Shown here in pieces: positions 1 to 6,869 of a DNA stretch of 31,195 nucleotides. The DNA comes from an uncultured Candidatus Saccharibacteria bacterium (GTDB lineage: Bacteria > Patescibacteriota > Saccharimonadia > Saccharimonadales > Saccharimonadaceae). The notes under the pieces are model-generated. The model was given only the letters and a program-made list of their open reading frames with translations, was not told the origin of the DNA and searched no databases. The stretch's first letter is position 1; each line of letters opens with the position of its first letter. Location: positions 1-31,195 of the forward strand of contig CALIXB010000006.1 in NCBI GenBank assembly GCA_938046775.1. The letters run 5' to 3'. A program made the translations under genes and the position numbers.

Positions 1-109
1 AGTTCGCTTCATCGCCGGACCCGTCCTAGAAAAAGAACTGAAGAACGTGGCATTTGAAAAGGCTGCTGAGCCGAAGAAAGAGGTACCAAAGCCGGTGCCA
101 GGGGCGTAG
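1..109 (+). CDS. HU-like DNA-binding protein, 3' end only
   Basis: Only the last 35 codons are inside the window, read from base 2 to the TAG at 107-109. The residues (VRFIAGPVLEKELKN, then a Lys/Pro-rich tail) match the C-terminal part of the HU-like fold seen in the longer copy at 4370-4645. That copy has a 'GHSVHLGELGYF' segment resembling the HU-HIG branch of DNABII proteins, best known from Bacteroidetes. Bases 1-87 match 4543-4629 with a single mismatch (G56 versus A4598), after which the tails diverge. This copy probably continues upstream as the intact gene, while the right copy is a 5'-truncated remnant. A nucleoid or DNA-architectural role is expected from the family; nothing here shows the target. 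Confidence 0.6.
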   Translation, partial: VRFIAGPVLEKELKNVAFEKAAEPKKEVPKPVPGA

Positions 110-114
110 GCTAG

Positions 115-173
115 TCAGGGAAACCAAACGGTTTATGGTAGTGGGCGAGAGTAGAAAGCTTCCACTCCCCTGA
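115..173 (+). terminator. Branched inverted-repeat structure after HU-like gene
   Basis: Three nested helices are visible: TCAGGG (115-120) with CCCTGA (168-173), AAACC (121-125) with GGTTT (130-134), and AGTGG (140-144) with CCACT (162-166). TTTT follows at 174-177. The position six bases after the stop codon and the short T run suggest a transcription end or 3' structure for the HU-like gene, but the shape is not a simple intrinsic terminator. The rest of 110-274 is AT-rich and holds the promoter of the next gene. Confidence 0.35.
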
Positions 174-238
174 TTTTACTTATGGGAAATAATACTTTTT
201 ATACTTATATCACGTAGTTAAGGTGAAAAAGTGCTGTA

Positions 239-267
239 TTGCAGTATAAGAAAACTTGCTTTATATT
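239..267 (+). promoter_or_regulatory. Promoter of first glycosyltransferase gene
   Basis: TTGCAG (239-244), 17 bases, then TATATT (262-267). The predicted transcription start is about base 274, one base before the GTG at 275, so the message would be essentially leaderless. There is no Shine-Dalgarno sequence before the GTG, which supports this reading. Confidence 0.55.
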
Positions 268-274
268 ATAGTAA

Positions 275-1123
275 GTGGACACTGAAATAATAATACCTAC
301 GTTTAACGGTGCAAGATACTTGCCAGAGATGCTTCAATCTTTGAACTCTCAGGATAATTACGATTTTCGCGTGATTATATCTGATAATGGATCTCGTGAT
401 AACACTATAGATATTGTAGAAAGTATTTCAGGTAGTCTAAATTATGGTATTGACATACTAGATTCTAGTGATAAACCAGGTAAGGCTCATGCTTTAAATA
501 GAGGTATAGCTCATAGTGCGGATACAAAAAAACTACTATTCTTAGACCAAGATGATACTGTAAATAGCTGCTACGTCTCTAAGATGTCTGACGCACTAGA
601 CGACCATCCTTTTGTGGCTGCATGCATGGATGCTAATTCATTGAACTCATCAATTGATGTTCTACCTAGATATGCGCCTAGAGATCAAAAGATTGGTCAG
701 TTTTTGATAAAAATAGCAGCTGGAGGGTCTCTCGGTGCAACGCGAGACATGGTTTATGATCTGGGAATGTTTAATGAGGAATTTAACTATTCAACAAATG
801 ATGTTGAGTTTTGTGTGAGAGCTCACTACCGTGGGTATGAGCTCAGCCTAGTAAAAGATGCTATTTTAAATTACCGATTTAGAGAAAGCTGGCAAGATAA
901 TTATACTCAAGGAGTCTACTATGGCGAGGGCAATTATGCTATAGCTCAGGTATATCCAGAAATTAGAGGAGACCAAGAAGATATCATAAGACTTGCCATG
1001 GGAGCAGTAAGAATGTTGGGAAGATTTATCTTAGTAAAAAAAGAGCGTGCGAAGTCTGCACATAATATGGGAAAATATGTCGGACAGATCAAGTCTCGGA
1101 TAAATGCTTTAAATAATCAATAA
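275..1123 (+). CDS. Family 2 glycosyltransferase (GT-A fold)
   Basis: A 282-residue inverting-type glycosyltransferase predicted to move a sugar from a nucleotide-sugar to an acceptor. The N-terminal nucleotide-binding part is typical: PTFNGARYL (8-16), SDNGSRDNT (36-44), then the metal-binding LDQDD (90-94). A GGSLGATR segment followed by an acidic 'ND' at roughly residue 178 fits the acceptor side and catalytic base. No membrane segment is evident, so it is probably cytoplasmic. The GTG at 275 was chosen because it directly precedes the conserved strand and sits just after a promoter; it has no ribosome binding site. It is the first gene of the AT-rich cassette, and its 3' end overlaps the convergent Nudix gene by 35 bases. 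ATA and AGA codons are abundant, unlike the core genes. Donor and acceptor cannot be told. Confidence 0.8.
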   Translation: MDTEIIIPTFNGARYLPEMLQSLNSQDNYDFRVIISDNGSRDNTIDIVESISGSLNYGIDILDSSDKPGKAHALNRGIAHSADTKKLLFLDQDDTVNSCYVSKMSDALDDHPFVAACMDANSLNSSIDVLPRYAPRDQKIGQFLIKIAAGGSLGATRDMVYDLGMFNEEFNYSTNDVEFCVRAHYRGYELSLVKDAILNYRFRESWQDNYTQGVYYGEGNYAIAQVYPEIRGDQEDIIRLAMGAVRMLGRFILVKKERAKSAHNMGKYVGQIKSRINALNNQ

Positions 1124-1508
1124 CATCTATATAATAAGGATCTGCGCCCTCTGGAATGTTTGTATCTAATAATTCCGATAACGTCATCCAACGGTATTTT
1201 TTATGTTCCCAGCTCAATTGAACAGAAATGTCGGCCTCAGTCTTATCTATGACTATCTCAAAAAGTACATGTCTTGTGTTTTTGTACTGCTTAACAAATA
1301 GCTTTTTTAAGCCATTTGGATATATGCATATGCCAGTTTCTTCCTGTACTTCTCGCGCAGTCGCCATCCTGGAGGTTTCTTCAGATTCTACTTCTCCTCC
1401 AGGAAGATCAAGATGCCCAGGGAAATTAGGGTGCGTATCTCCCCTATAGAGCAGTAGATATTTGCCAATTTTATCTTTAATAAGCGCTTTTGATACTACT
1501 TTAACCAT
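1089..1508 (-). CDS. Nudix hydrolase
   Basis: A 139-residue Nudix protein expected to hydrolyse a nucleoside diphosphate linked to another group, needing Mg2+. The complete Nudix box Gx5Ex7REUxEExGU spans residues 38-60, with all catalytic positions present (G38, E44, R52, E53, E56, E57, G59). The preceding LDLPGG is also typical. It lies antisense to the rest of the cassette, overlaps the 3' end of the upstream glycosyltransferase gene, and is divergent from the nucleotidyltransferase gene at 1562. Next to sugar-transfer and nucleotidyl-transfer genes, it could recycle or proof-read an activated intermediate, but the substrate is unknown. The start is supported by a near-consensus promoter placing transcription at the ATG itself. 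Confidence 0.88.
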   Translation of the reverse strand: MVKVVSKALIKDKIGKYLLLYRGDTHPNFPGHLDLPGGEVESEETSRMATAREVQEETGICIYPNGLKKLFVKQYKNTRHVLFEIVIDKTEADISVQLSWEHKKYRWMTLSELLDTNIPEGADPYYIDVIDYLKHLSET

Positions 1509-1514
1509 ATTTCA

Positions 1515-1543
1515 ATTGTAATAGAGAGACAACATCTGGTCAA
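1515..1543 (-). promoter_or_regulatory. Leaderless promoter of Nudix gene
   Basis: On the minus strand TTGACC (1543-1538), a 17-base spacer, then TACAAT (1520-1515). The hexamer ends six bases before the ATG (first base 1508), which puts the expected +1 exactly on the start codon. No ribosome binding site is present. Confidence 0.65.
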
Positions 1544-1548
1544 TGTGA

Positions 1549-1554
1549 TATCCT
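1549..1554 (+). promoter_or_regulatory. Possible -10 for nucleotidyltransferase operon
   Basis: TATCCT seven bases before the ATG at 1562 would start transcription at about 1561, another near-leaderless start. No convincing -35 is visible. It lies back to back with the Nudix promoter in the 53-base divergent gap. Confidence 0.35.
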
Positions 1555-1561
1555 ATAAACA

Positions 1562-2215
1562 ATGAAAAGTGATAAATTAAAATCTATATTTGAAGAATTT
1601 ATGCAAGATACCCAGGGCGTAATAATTAAATCGGATAATAAATTCTGTAATATAGATCATATAAAAGATCTCGTATCCACGTGGCGTAGTAGTGGATATA
1701 AGATAGTATTCACTGCTGGAGTATTTGATATATTTACAATAAATCATCTCCTTGCGCTTCATCATTACAAATCTCTGGGTGGAAGTAAGTGTAAATTAAT
1801 AGTTTCTATGGACACTGACAAAAGAGTAATGAAGAACAAAGGATTCAAAAAAGATAAAGGAGGTATCAGTAAGCCAATATTAAGTTGGGAGAATAGGGCT
1901 TTAATGATTGCAAAGCAAGCATACATGAGAAGTCGCCCGCTAGTTGACGCTATACTACAGCACGGTCGCGATACCTGCAAAGGTATTGAATGTCCACATG
2001 ACGATAATGTCTACATAGCCGAGGCAATTAGACCTGATATAATAGTTGTAACCAGCACTAGCCATGATACTATTCAGAAACTTTACAAAAGTGATATTAT
2101 ATCAGATGATTCCGTAAATATTATTAACGAAAAAGATTTACAGATAGGAGACGTATTGCTTAAATGTCCCATAAGCACATCAGCAATCATAAGGAGGATT
2201 CTTCATGAAGATTAG
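1562..2215 (+). CDS. HIGH-type nucleotidyltransferase-like protein, copy 1
   Basis: A 217-residue protein with the layout of the cytidylyltransferase-like (HxGH) nucleotidyltransferases, which activate a phosphorylated metabolite with a nucleoside triphosphate. GVFDIFTINH (53-62) corresponds to the GxFDxxHxGH signature; the second His is kept but the first is Thr. SMDTDKRVMKNKG (82-94) matches the region after strand 2, and ISTSAIIRRI (204-213) matches the C-terminal ISTTxII motif. An unusual segment, HGRDTCKGIECPH (134-146), carries two Cys and two His. A closely similar architecture repeats in the next gene, suggesting duplication. The downstream gene starts inside this one (11-base overlap) after an AAGGAGG, so they are translated together. 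The substrate is unknown; a CDP-linked precursor for the flanking glycosyltransferases is one guess. Confidence 0.7.
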   Translation: MKSDKLKSIFEEFMQDTQGVIIKSDNKFCNIDHIKDLVSTWRSSGYKIVFTAGVFDIFTINHLLALHHYKSLGGSKCKLIVSMDTDKRVMKNKGFKKDKGGISKPILSWENRALMIAKQAYMRSRPLVDAILQHGRDTCKGIECPHDDNVYIAEAIRPDIIVVTSTSHDTIQKLYKSDIISDDSVNIINEKDLQIGDVLLKCPISTSAIIRRILHED

Positions 2216-2921
2216 TAGCGAAACTGCTAGTCGATTTATTAGCTCTACAACTCAACATAGAATAACTAGTGATCAATTGTGTGTTGCAGATGAGGCGCAA
2301 ATTATGGTATCAGAATGGCAAGCTAGCGGCAGTTTTGTTGTTGGGAATGCTGGGGCCTATGACATACTAAGCGTAAACCATGTGAGGGGCTTAATACAAG
2401 CCAGACTTGTAGGCGCAGTATGCATGTTAGAGGCTTTAGGTCAGGATTCATATAAATCACTAGAAGATTTATATACTGCTGCTGGATCAAACGATATAAA
2501 GCTATTAGTGTCCTTAGATACCAATAGTGCACTGCAAGAAAATAAGTCCATGAAAGAGTCGTCAGGGGGAGCAGTAAGACCTGTGCTGGATTGGAATACA
2601 AGAGCTTTAATGCTGTCATTTCAAGCATTCGGCTGCAAGCGAAATTTGGTAGATTTTATTACTAGACACGGACCACAAGCGTGTAATTTCTGCAAAGAGG
2701 GCGAATGTCTTCATGAAAGCAAAGAGTATAGCGTGGCTTCCGCGGGTGTAGATTTAACTGTTGCAAAAGATCATAAACAAGCTTCATTAGATAGGTATTC
2801 TGATAGGGAATTTTATATTATCGACGAGGAAGATGGCGCTATTACAGACAGAGTATTATGTGGTCAGATTAGTACTTCCGCAATAATACGCAGAATCAGA
2901 GGAGGTAAAAAGGATGAGTAA
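2205..2921 (+). CDS. HIGH-type nucleotidyltransferase-like protein, copy 2
   Basis: A 238-residue paralogue of the preceding gene. The signature is GAYDILSVNH (50-59), again with the second His but not the first. LVSLDTNSAL (101-110) and a 'RPVLDWNTRALML' stretch (125-137) align with copy 1, and QISTSAIIRRI (221-231) is almost identical at the end. The Cys/His segment is expanded here to HGPQACNFCKEGECLH (155-170) with three Cys. Copy 2 also has about 20 extra residues after the signature (roughly 65-95). The start follows a strong AAGGAGG within the end of copy 1. The two may form a heterodimer, or one may be regulatory, since both lack the first signature His. Codon use is AT-rich as in the whole cassette. 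Confidence 0.65.
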   Translation: MKISSETASRFISSTTQHRITSDQLCVADEAQIMVSEWQASGSFVVGNAGAYDILSVNHVRGLIQARLVGAVCMLEALGQDSYKSLEDLYTAAGSNDIKLLVSLDTNSALQENKSMKESSGGAVRPVLDWNTRALMLSFQAFGCKRNLVDFITRHGPQACNFCKEGECLHESKEYSVASAGVDLTVAKDHKQASLDRYSDREFYIIDEEDGAITDRVLCGQISTSAIIRRIRGGKKDE

Positions 2922-3903
2922 TCCAAAAGTATCTATACTAATACCAGTCACAAAAAATGAGTCAGAGTGTGTTAAAAACACTCTCTACTCAGTTAAAGAT
3001 GACATAGTTCGTTATGGAATATGTTCAGAAATTATAGTGATCGCCAATTGTTGTAGAGGAACTACCGATATAGTTGTAGATAGAATATTTTCAAATAGAG
3101 ATTTTGTAGACGAAAAACTTGTGCAGACAAAAATAGTTTACTGCGATACACCCGGTAAAATGTTTGCGGTAAACGAGGGTATCGATGCGTCAAAGGGTGA
3201 TACTTTGATACTAATAGATGGCGATCTAATTATGGATCCTGGATCTATAGCATGGACTGTAGATGCGCTAAAGTATCCTAATACGACAGTAGTAAGTATG
3301 CATCATTGCCCAATTGAAGGTACGCTGCCAAAAGATGAAGACTTGTCGCTAGTTATACGATTGAACGCTTTAAGGAGACATTCATTTCCTGAGAAATACT
3401 GGCTTCATGGAGCATATTTAGGTTGGTCAAAAGATCTTATTATAGATGGGTCTACTCTACACTTTCCAGCTGGAGCTAGAGTGCATGAAGACAATTGGCT
3501 AACGGCTATTATTGCACGAGATTATGGCTTTAAGACAATTAGGGTAACTAAAAACTATATGGCTCGGTTTATTCCACCTCAAAATTGGGAAGACTACTAT
3601 CGTCAGCAATGGCGTTATCAATTTGCTCACAAAGATTTAGCCGAGGCGTTTCCAGAGCTTTCAGAGTACATACCTATGATAAGAAAATGGACTAATAATA
3701 AGTATCCAGAGGAATGGATAGATAGAGAATGGAGAGAGCTGGCTATATCTAAGGGCATAGACTTTGATTCATTTTTACCTACATATAAAAAGGTCCTACA
3801 AAAAGTTCGATCAGGAAGAGATGAATCTAGACGGCTTTTAGATGATAATGGAGTATGGGTTCAACAGGTTTCAACAAAGCATAGTCATGCAAACAAAGGC
3901 TAA
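2914..3903 (+). CDS. Family 2 glycosyltransferase with ED and QxxRW-like motifs
   Basis: A 329-residue GT-A glycosyltransferase. It starts with the usual VSILIPVTKNES (6-17), has the metal-binding IDGD (101-104), then HEDNW (191-195) as the probable catalytic-base motif, and QQWRYQ (231-236), which resembles the QxxRW motif of processive or polymer-type family 2 enzymes. No membrane helix is obvious, so it is not a classical membrane synthase. The ATG at 2914 follows a GAGGAGGT ribosome binding site and overlaps the upstream gene by eight bases, indicating one operon from 1562. The next gene begins one base after its stop. It is distinct in sequence from the glycosyltransferase at 275, so two different linkages are likely. 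Confidence 0.8.
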   Translation: MSNPKVSILIPVTKNESECVKNTLYSVKDDIVRYGICSEIIVIANCCRGTTDIVVDRIFSNRDFVDEKLVQTKIVYCDTPGKMFAVNEGIDASKGDTLILIDGDLIMDPGSIAWTVDALKYPNTTVVSMHHCPIEGTLPKDEDLSLVIRLNALRRHSFPEKYWLHGAYLGWSKDLIIDGSTLHFPAGARVHEDNWLTAIIARDYGFKTIRVTKNYMARFIPPQNWEDYYRQQWRYQFAHKDLAEAFPELSEYIPMIRKWTNNKYPEEWIDREWRELAISKGIDFDSFLPTYKKVLQKVRSGRDESRRLLDDNGVWVQQVSTKHSHANKG

Positions 3904-3904
3904 G

Positions 3905-4369
3905 ATGACATTCTCTTTAGATAACATAAAGCCTGGGGAGGTGCCAGAACAATTGTTTTGTCAAATAGCTAGGATAACTGTTACTCCCGTAATTGAACTG
4001 CTGATTACAGACAACAATAGCAGTGTAATCATACTCAAGAAGAGGTCACAAACAGATAAATATTGGCCTGGACAATATTGTATACCAGGCAGGATTATAT
4101 CAGCTAATTTTAATGGCAGTATACCTGATATTGCCGATAGTATAATGGCTGACATGAAACTTAAAGACTATGCAATGAAGTTAGCAGGAATAGAGCTAGT
4201 TAACACCAGTAGAGGTAAGGAGTTAGCTATAATATATAAGATTCGCCTTAAAAAGATTATTGCGAAGAACACCTCTATCTATCATCTTTGTAATACAGAC
4301 GACGTATATAGATTAAGTATAATAAATGAGCATAGGTCATTTATAGAGAAGTATCTAGAAGAGTTCTAG
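3905..4369 (+). CDS. Nudix-fold-like protein lacking the catalytic box
   Basis: About 154 residues from the ATG at 3905, chosen because AAAGG lies five bases upstream and the gene then begins one base after the previous stop; an in-frame ATG at 3842 would add 21 residues inside the glycosyltransferase gene. The segment TPVIELLITDNN, then LKKRSQTDKYWPGQYCIPGR, resembles the strands leading into a Nudix box (usually 'w.lPGG'). However, the box itself is absent: the second Gly is Arg, and the REUxEE acids are not found in the stretch after it. The fold assignment is therefore tentative, and catalysis of the Nudix type is unlikely. It might act as a regulatory or binding partner of the true Nudix protein at the other end of the cassette. 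Confidence 0.5.
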   Translation: MTFSLDNIKPGEVPEQLFCQIARITVTPVIELLITDNNSSVIILKKRSQTDKYWPGQYCIPGRIISANFNGSIPDIADSIMADMKLKDYAMKLAGIELVNTSRGKELAIIYKIRLKKIIAKNTSIYHLCNTDDVYRLSIINEHRSFIEKYLEEF

Positions 4370-4645
4370 GTGTATAATCAATTTGTAGCAGTTTTGACCA
4401 TCCTGGGCGAGGAATTAGCAGCGCTGCTCGCCAAAGGTCACAGCGTCCATTTGGGCGAGCTGGGCTACTTCCATGTCACCCTCAAATCCAAAGGCACTCT
4501 TGAAGAAAAAGACGTCAACGCCAGCCTCATCGAAGAAGCTAAAGTTCGCTTCATCGCCGGACCCGTCCTAGAAAAAGAACTGAAGAACGTGGCATTTAAA
4601 AAGGCTGCTGAGCCGAAGAAAGAGGTACCGGCACCAAAACCGTGA
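4370..4645 (+). pseudogene. HU-like gene remnant, 5'-truncated
   Basis: The reading frame of up to 91 codons contains the HU-like core: an ILGEELAALLAKG helix, GHSVHLGELGYF, and VRFIAGPVLEKELKN, ending in a Pro/Lys tail and TGA. It resembles the C-terminal half of HU-HIG family proteins, which normally have about 50 more residues in front. Here the frame starts directly after the stop of the Nudix-like gene with a weak GTG and no ribosome binding site, and base composition changes from AT-rich to core-like around 4390. It is best read as the remnant of an HU-like gene cut off by the cassette. Bases 4543-4629 match the copy at the window start almost exactly. A short functional protein cannot be excluded, because the frame is open and a TATAAT occurs at 4372. 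Confidence 0.6.
4543..4629 (+). repeat. Direct repeat bounding the cassette (partner 1-87)
   Basis: These 87 bases equal bases 1-87 except one G/A change. The two copies sit 4542 bases apart in the same orientation and enclose the whole AT-rich cassette. The left partner runs off the window, so the true repeat may be longer on that side. Recombination between them would delete or circularise the cassette. Confidence 0.85.
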
Positions 4646-4650
4646 GCATA

Positions 4651-4709
4651 AACCACCCAAAAGCAATGGGTAGGTTTTGGGGCGCGGGGTGGTGGATGCC
4701 TCGCGCCCC
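4651..4709 (+). terminator. Two hairpins after HU-like remnant
   Basis: An AACCACCCA/TGGGTAGGTT hairpin (4651 to about 4676, one bulge) is followed by GGGGCGCG (4679-4686) pairing with CGCGCCCC (4702-4709). The second stem is very GC-rich but has no T run, so it may be a weak terminator or a 3' stabilising structure. Confidence 0.4.
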
Positions 4710-4763
4710 TAACGTTAAAGCGGTAGTAGCAAAATGAACAGAGCGAATGAATAAACTTTTTGA

Positions 4764-4769
4764 TATACT
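4764..4769 (+). promoter_or_regulatory. Leaderless -10 of NYN gene
   Basis: TATACT ends six bases before the ATG at 4776, giving an expected +1 on the start codon. There is no ribosome binding site; the -35 region is weak. Confidence 0.5.
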
Positions 4770-4775
4770 ATATAC

Positions 4776-5309
4776 ATGGAGCGTAAGCAAAAAACACCCA
4801 AAGTATATGCCTTCATAGACAGTCAAAACCTTAATCTTGGTATACGATCGCAGGGCTGGGAGCTTGATTTTAAGAAATTTCGCCTCTATTTGAAGAATAA
4901 ATATCATGTTGAAAAAGCATATTTGTTTATCGGTTTGGTACCAGGTAACGAGCAGCTATACACAAGGCTGCTCGAGATGGGATATTTATTGGTATTCAAG
5001 CCAACTGTCGAATACCTTGAGGACCGTAAGAAAACCTACAAGGGAAATGTTGACGCCGAGCTCGTTCTGTATGCTTCTGCTAAATGTTTTAATGAATATG
5101 ATAAAGCAGTTATCGTATCTGGCGACGGTGATTTTAGCTGTCTCGTAGAATATTTGCACCAAAACAATAAACTTCGGGCACTAATTTGTCCGAACAAACG
5201 ATATTCCAGCCTGTTAAGAAGATACCGCGGGTATATCAATATTATTGGTAATACTAGAAATAAATTAGAATACAAAAAGGCCAGAAACAGCGTTCGGTCG
5301 AAACCTTAG
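4776..5309 (+). CDS. NYN-domain (PIN-like, LabA/DUF88-type) protein
   Basis: A 177-residue protein with the acidic residues of the NYN/PIN-like nuclease fold: FIDSQNL (14-20, D16-type first acid), KGNVDAEL (89-96, central Asp) and VSGDGDF (114-120, two Asp). Such proteins are expected to be metal-dependent RNases or nucleic-acid-binding proteins acting in the cytoplasm. All the family acids are present, so it is likely active. The last 25 residues are Arg/Lys-rich and may bind nucleic acid. It stands alone between the HU-like remnant and the ABC operon, transcribed from its own leaderless promoter. Its composition is intermediate between the AT-rich cassette and the core genes, so it may belong to the same variable segment. 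Confidence 0.82.
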   Translation: MERKQKTPKVYAFIDSQNLNLGIRSQGWELDFKKFRLYLKNKYHVEKAYLFIGLVPGNEQLYTRLLEMGYLLVFKPTVEYLEDRKKTYKGNVDAELVLYASAKCFNEYDKAVIVSGDGDFSCLVEYLHQNNKLRALICPNKRYSSLLRRYRGYINIIGNTRNKLEYKKARNSVRSKP

Positions 5310-5339
5310 GCTTGTCTGACCATGGTGATACTGTAATTA

Positions 5340-5357
5340 TAGCTAACGCGTTAGCTA
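5340..5357. promoter_or_regulatory. 18-bp perfect palindrome, operator-like
   Basis: TAGCTAACGCGTTAGCTA reads the same on both strands with no spacer. It lies between the NYN gene and the ABC operon, about 90 bases before the likely -10 of the operon. It has no T run and no loop, so a binding site for a dimeric regulator is more likely than a terminator. No regulator gene is next to it. Confidence 0.5.
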
Positions 5358-5446
5358 ATGTCAACAAAGTGCATGCATCGTGTGCTGTTTTTGTACTAAA
5401 AATTCGCTACAATCCTCGTCCATTTCACATTCCCTTCACACGAGCC

Positions 5447-5455
5447 TGCTACACT
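5447..5455 (+). promoter_or_regulatory. Extended -10 for ABC operon
   Basis: TGCTACACT is a TGn-extended -10. A TTCACA lies 20 bases upstream (5424-5429), a long spacer, so the extended element may carry most of the recognition. An AAGGAG (5471-5476) precedes the ATG at 5481. Confidence 0.4.
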
Positions 5456-5480
5456 GACATAGAACCAAGAAAGGAGATCT

Positions 5481-6863
5481 ATGTCATTTTTGCAACGTGC
5501 CTGGTTGTATATCACCAGGAAAAAACTCAAAACGCTGATTTTGCTGGCGATTTTGCTGTGTATGTCGACGATTATGCTGAGTGGATTTGCTATCAAGCAT
5601 TCGACCGACGCGGCGGCGCAGTCGCTAGACAAAACGCTCAAAGCCGGCTTCACGCTGGGCAATAATCCGCGCACCAATCCGGGAACAGCCCGCGGTTCGG
5701 GAACGGTGTCGAACAAAGACATCGACGCGGTGAAGAATCTGGAGGGCGTGACGGATTATGTCAAGCGCCAGAACGCCACGGTCGATTTCATCAATACCAA
5801 ACTAGTGCCATTACCGAGCGGCGGCAGCGGCTATGACGCCCAGAAAGACAAGCAATTTGGCAACGCCGCCACCATCATCGGCGTCAATAAATCTGAGTCC
5901 GAGAAGAAGTTCCGGGCCGAATCGCTCAAGCTCATCGCTGGCCGGCACATCACCGAGAACGATTCACGCAAAATTTTGGTGCACGAAGATTTCGCCAAGG
6001 CTAATAACCTGAAGCTTGGCAGCAAAATTAAGCTGAAGGCCAACCAGTACGACACCGACAACGAGCATCCATCCAAGGACGAGGTTGAGGTGGAAATCGT
6101 CGGTATATTTAACGGCAAGAACCCAAAGCAGGCGACTTATCAGGTGGAGTTGTTTGAGAATTTGTTCTTGACTGACATCGCGACGACCCGCCAGTTGAAT
6201 GTGTATACTGAGCAAAATGAGATTTACCAGGACGCTACGTTCTTCACCAAAGGCACCAAGCAGCTGGACGAGGTGATGGCGCGGGCAAATAAATTGCCGG
6301 TCAATTGGCAAAAGTACCAGTTGAATAAGAATAGCCAGGAACTGGCTGGCGTGACCGGTGCGGTGAACGGCGTGTACGGCTTGATCGACGGTATGTTGTG
6401 GGCGACGGCGCTGGTCAGCGTCGCGGTGATCGGCATGGTGCTGTACTTGTGGATGAACGAGCGCAAGCGCGAAGCGGGTGTACTCTTGGCGACAGGCGTG
6501 CCGCAGTCAAAGATTGTGCTGCAATATATCGCTGAGCTAGTGATGATCGCGGTGCTGAGCTTTGGTGCGTCGTACTTTACCGCAGGGCTGATTGCACAAC
6601 AACTGGGCGATCACGTGGTGTCGCAGGCGGCACAGAATGCCACGCGTCAAGCTGGCAGCTCCTTGAACGGTGCGTCGCTCGGTGCTGACGCTGACTCGGT
6701 GACGTCATCGCGCACGCTGGACAAGGTGACGGTTGGTGTGCAGCCGACGGATCTATTGGCGGTGTGGGGTGCTGGACTGGCGGTGATTATCATCGCGGTG
6801 CTACTGGCTTCGCGGCCGATTACTCAGTCAACGCCAAAAGAATTACTAACCGAAGTGGACTAG
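5481..6863 (+). CDS. ABC exporter permease (MacB/FtsX type), first of pair
   Basis: A 460-residue permease with the four-helix layout of MacB/FtsX-type proteins: one helix at about 18-38, a large extracytoplasmic domain at about 40-300, and three C-terminal helices near 305-326, 345-372 and 425-449. The protein ends in SRPITQSTPKELLTEVD, the usual '...P...L' tail of this group. It is the first gene of a three-gene operon with a second permease six bases downstream and an ATPase after that, so the complex is probably a heterodimeric permease. Family members export peptides, lipids or antibiotics, or act as mechanotransducers; the substrate cannot be told. GC content is clearly higher than in the cassette, consistent with a core gene. 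Confidence 0.85.
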   Translation: MSFLQRAWLYITRKKLKTLILLAILLCMSTIMLSGFAIKHSTDAAAQSLDKTLKAGFTLGNNPRTNPGTARGSGTVSNKDIDAVKNLEGVTDYVKRQNATVDFINTKLVPLPSGGSGYDAQKDKQFGNAATIIGVNKSESEKKFRAESLKLIAGRHITENDSRKILVHEDFAKANNLKLGSKIKLKANQYDTDNEHPSKDEVEVEIVGIFNGKNPKQATYQVELFENLFLTDIATTRQLNVYTEQNEIYQDATFFTKGTKQLDEVMARANKLPVNWQKYQLNKNSQELAGVTGAVNGVYGLIDGMLWATALVSVAVIGMVLYLWMNERKREAGVLLATGVPQSKIVLQYIAELVMIAVLSFGASYFTAGLIAQQLGDHVVSQAAQNATRQAGSSLNGASLGADADSVTSSRTLDKVTVGVQPTDLLAVWGAGLAVIIIAVLLASRPITQSTPKELLTEVD

Positions 6864-6869
6864 GGGCGA

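Noticed and set aside
110..4369. Cassette as a complete capsule or O-antigen locus
   Set aside because: There is no flippase, polymerase, export gene or initiating phosphoglycosyltransferase, so only a sugar-transfer module of unknown purpose is supported.
4370..4645. Intact 91-residue HU-like gene
   Set aside because: The N-terminal half of the fold is missing, the GTG start has no ribosome binding site, and the composition jump lies inside the frame; a truncated remnant is more likely.
5312..5665. Open frame overlapping the start of the first ABC permease on the same strand
   Set aside because: It overlaps the well-supported permease in another frame, has no family resemblance, and no ribosome binding site.
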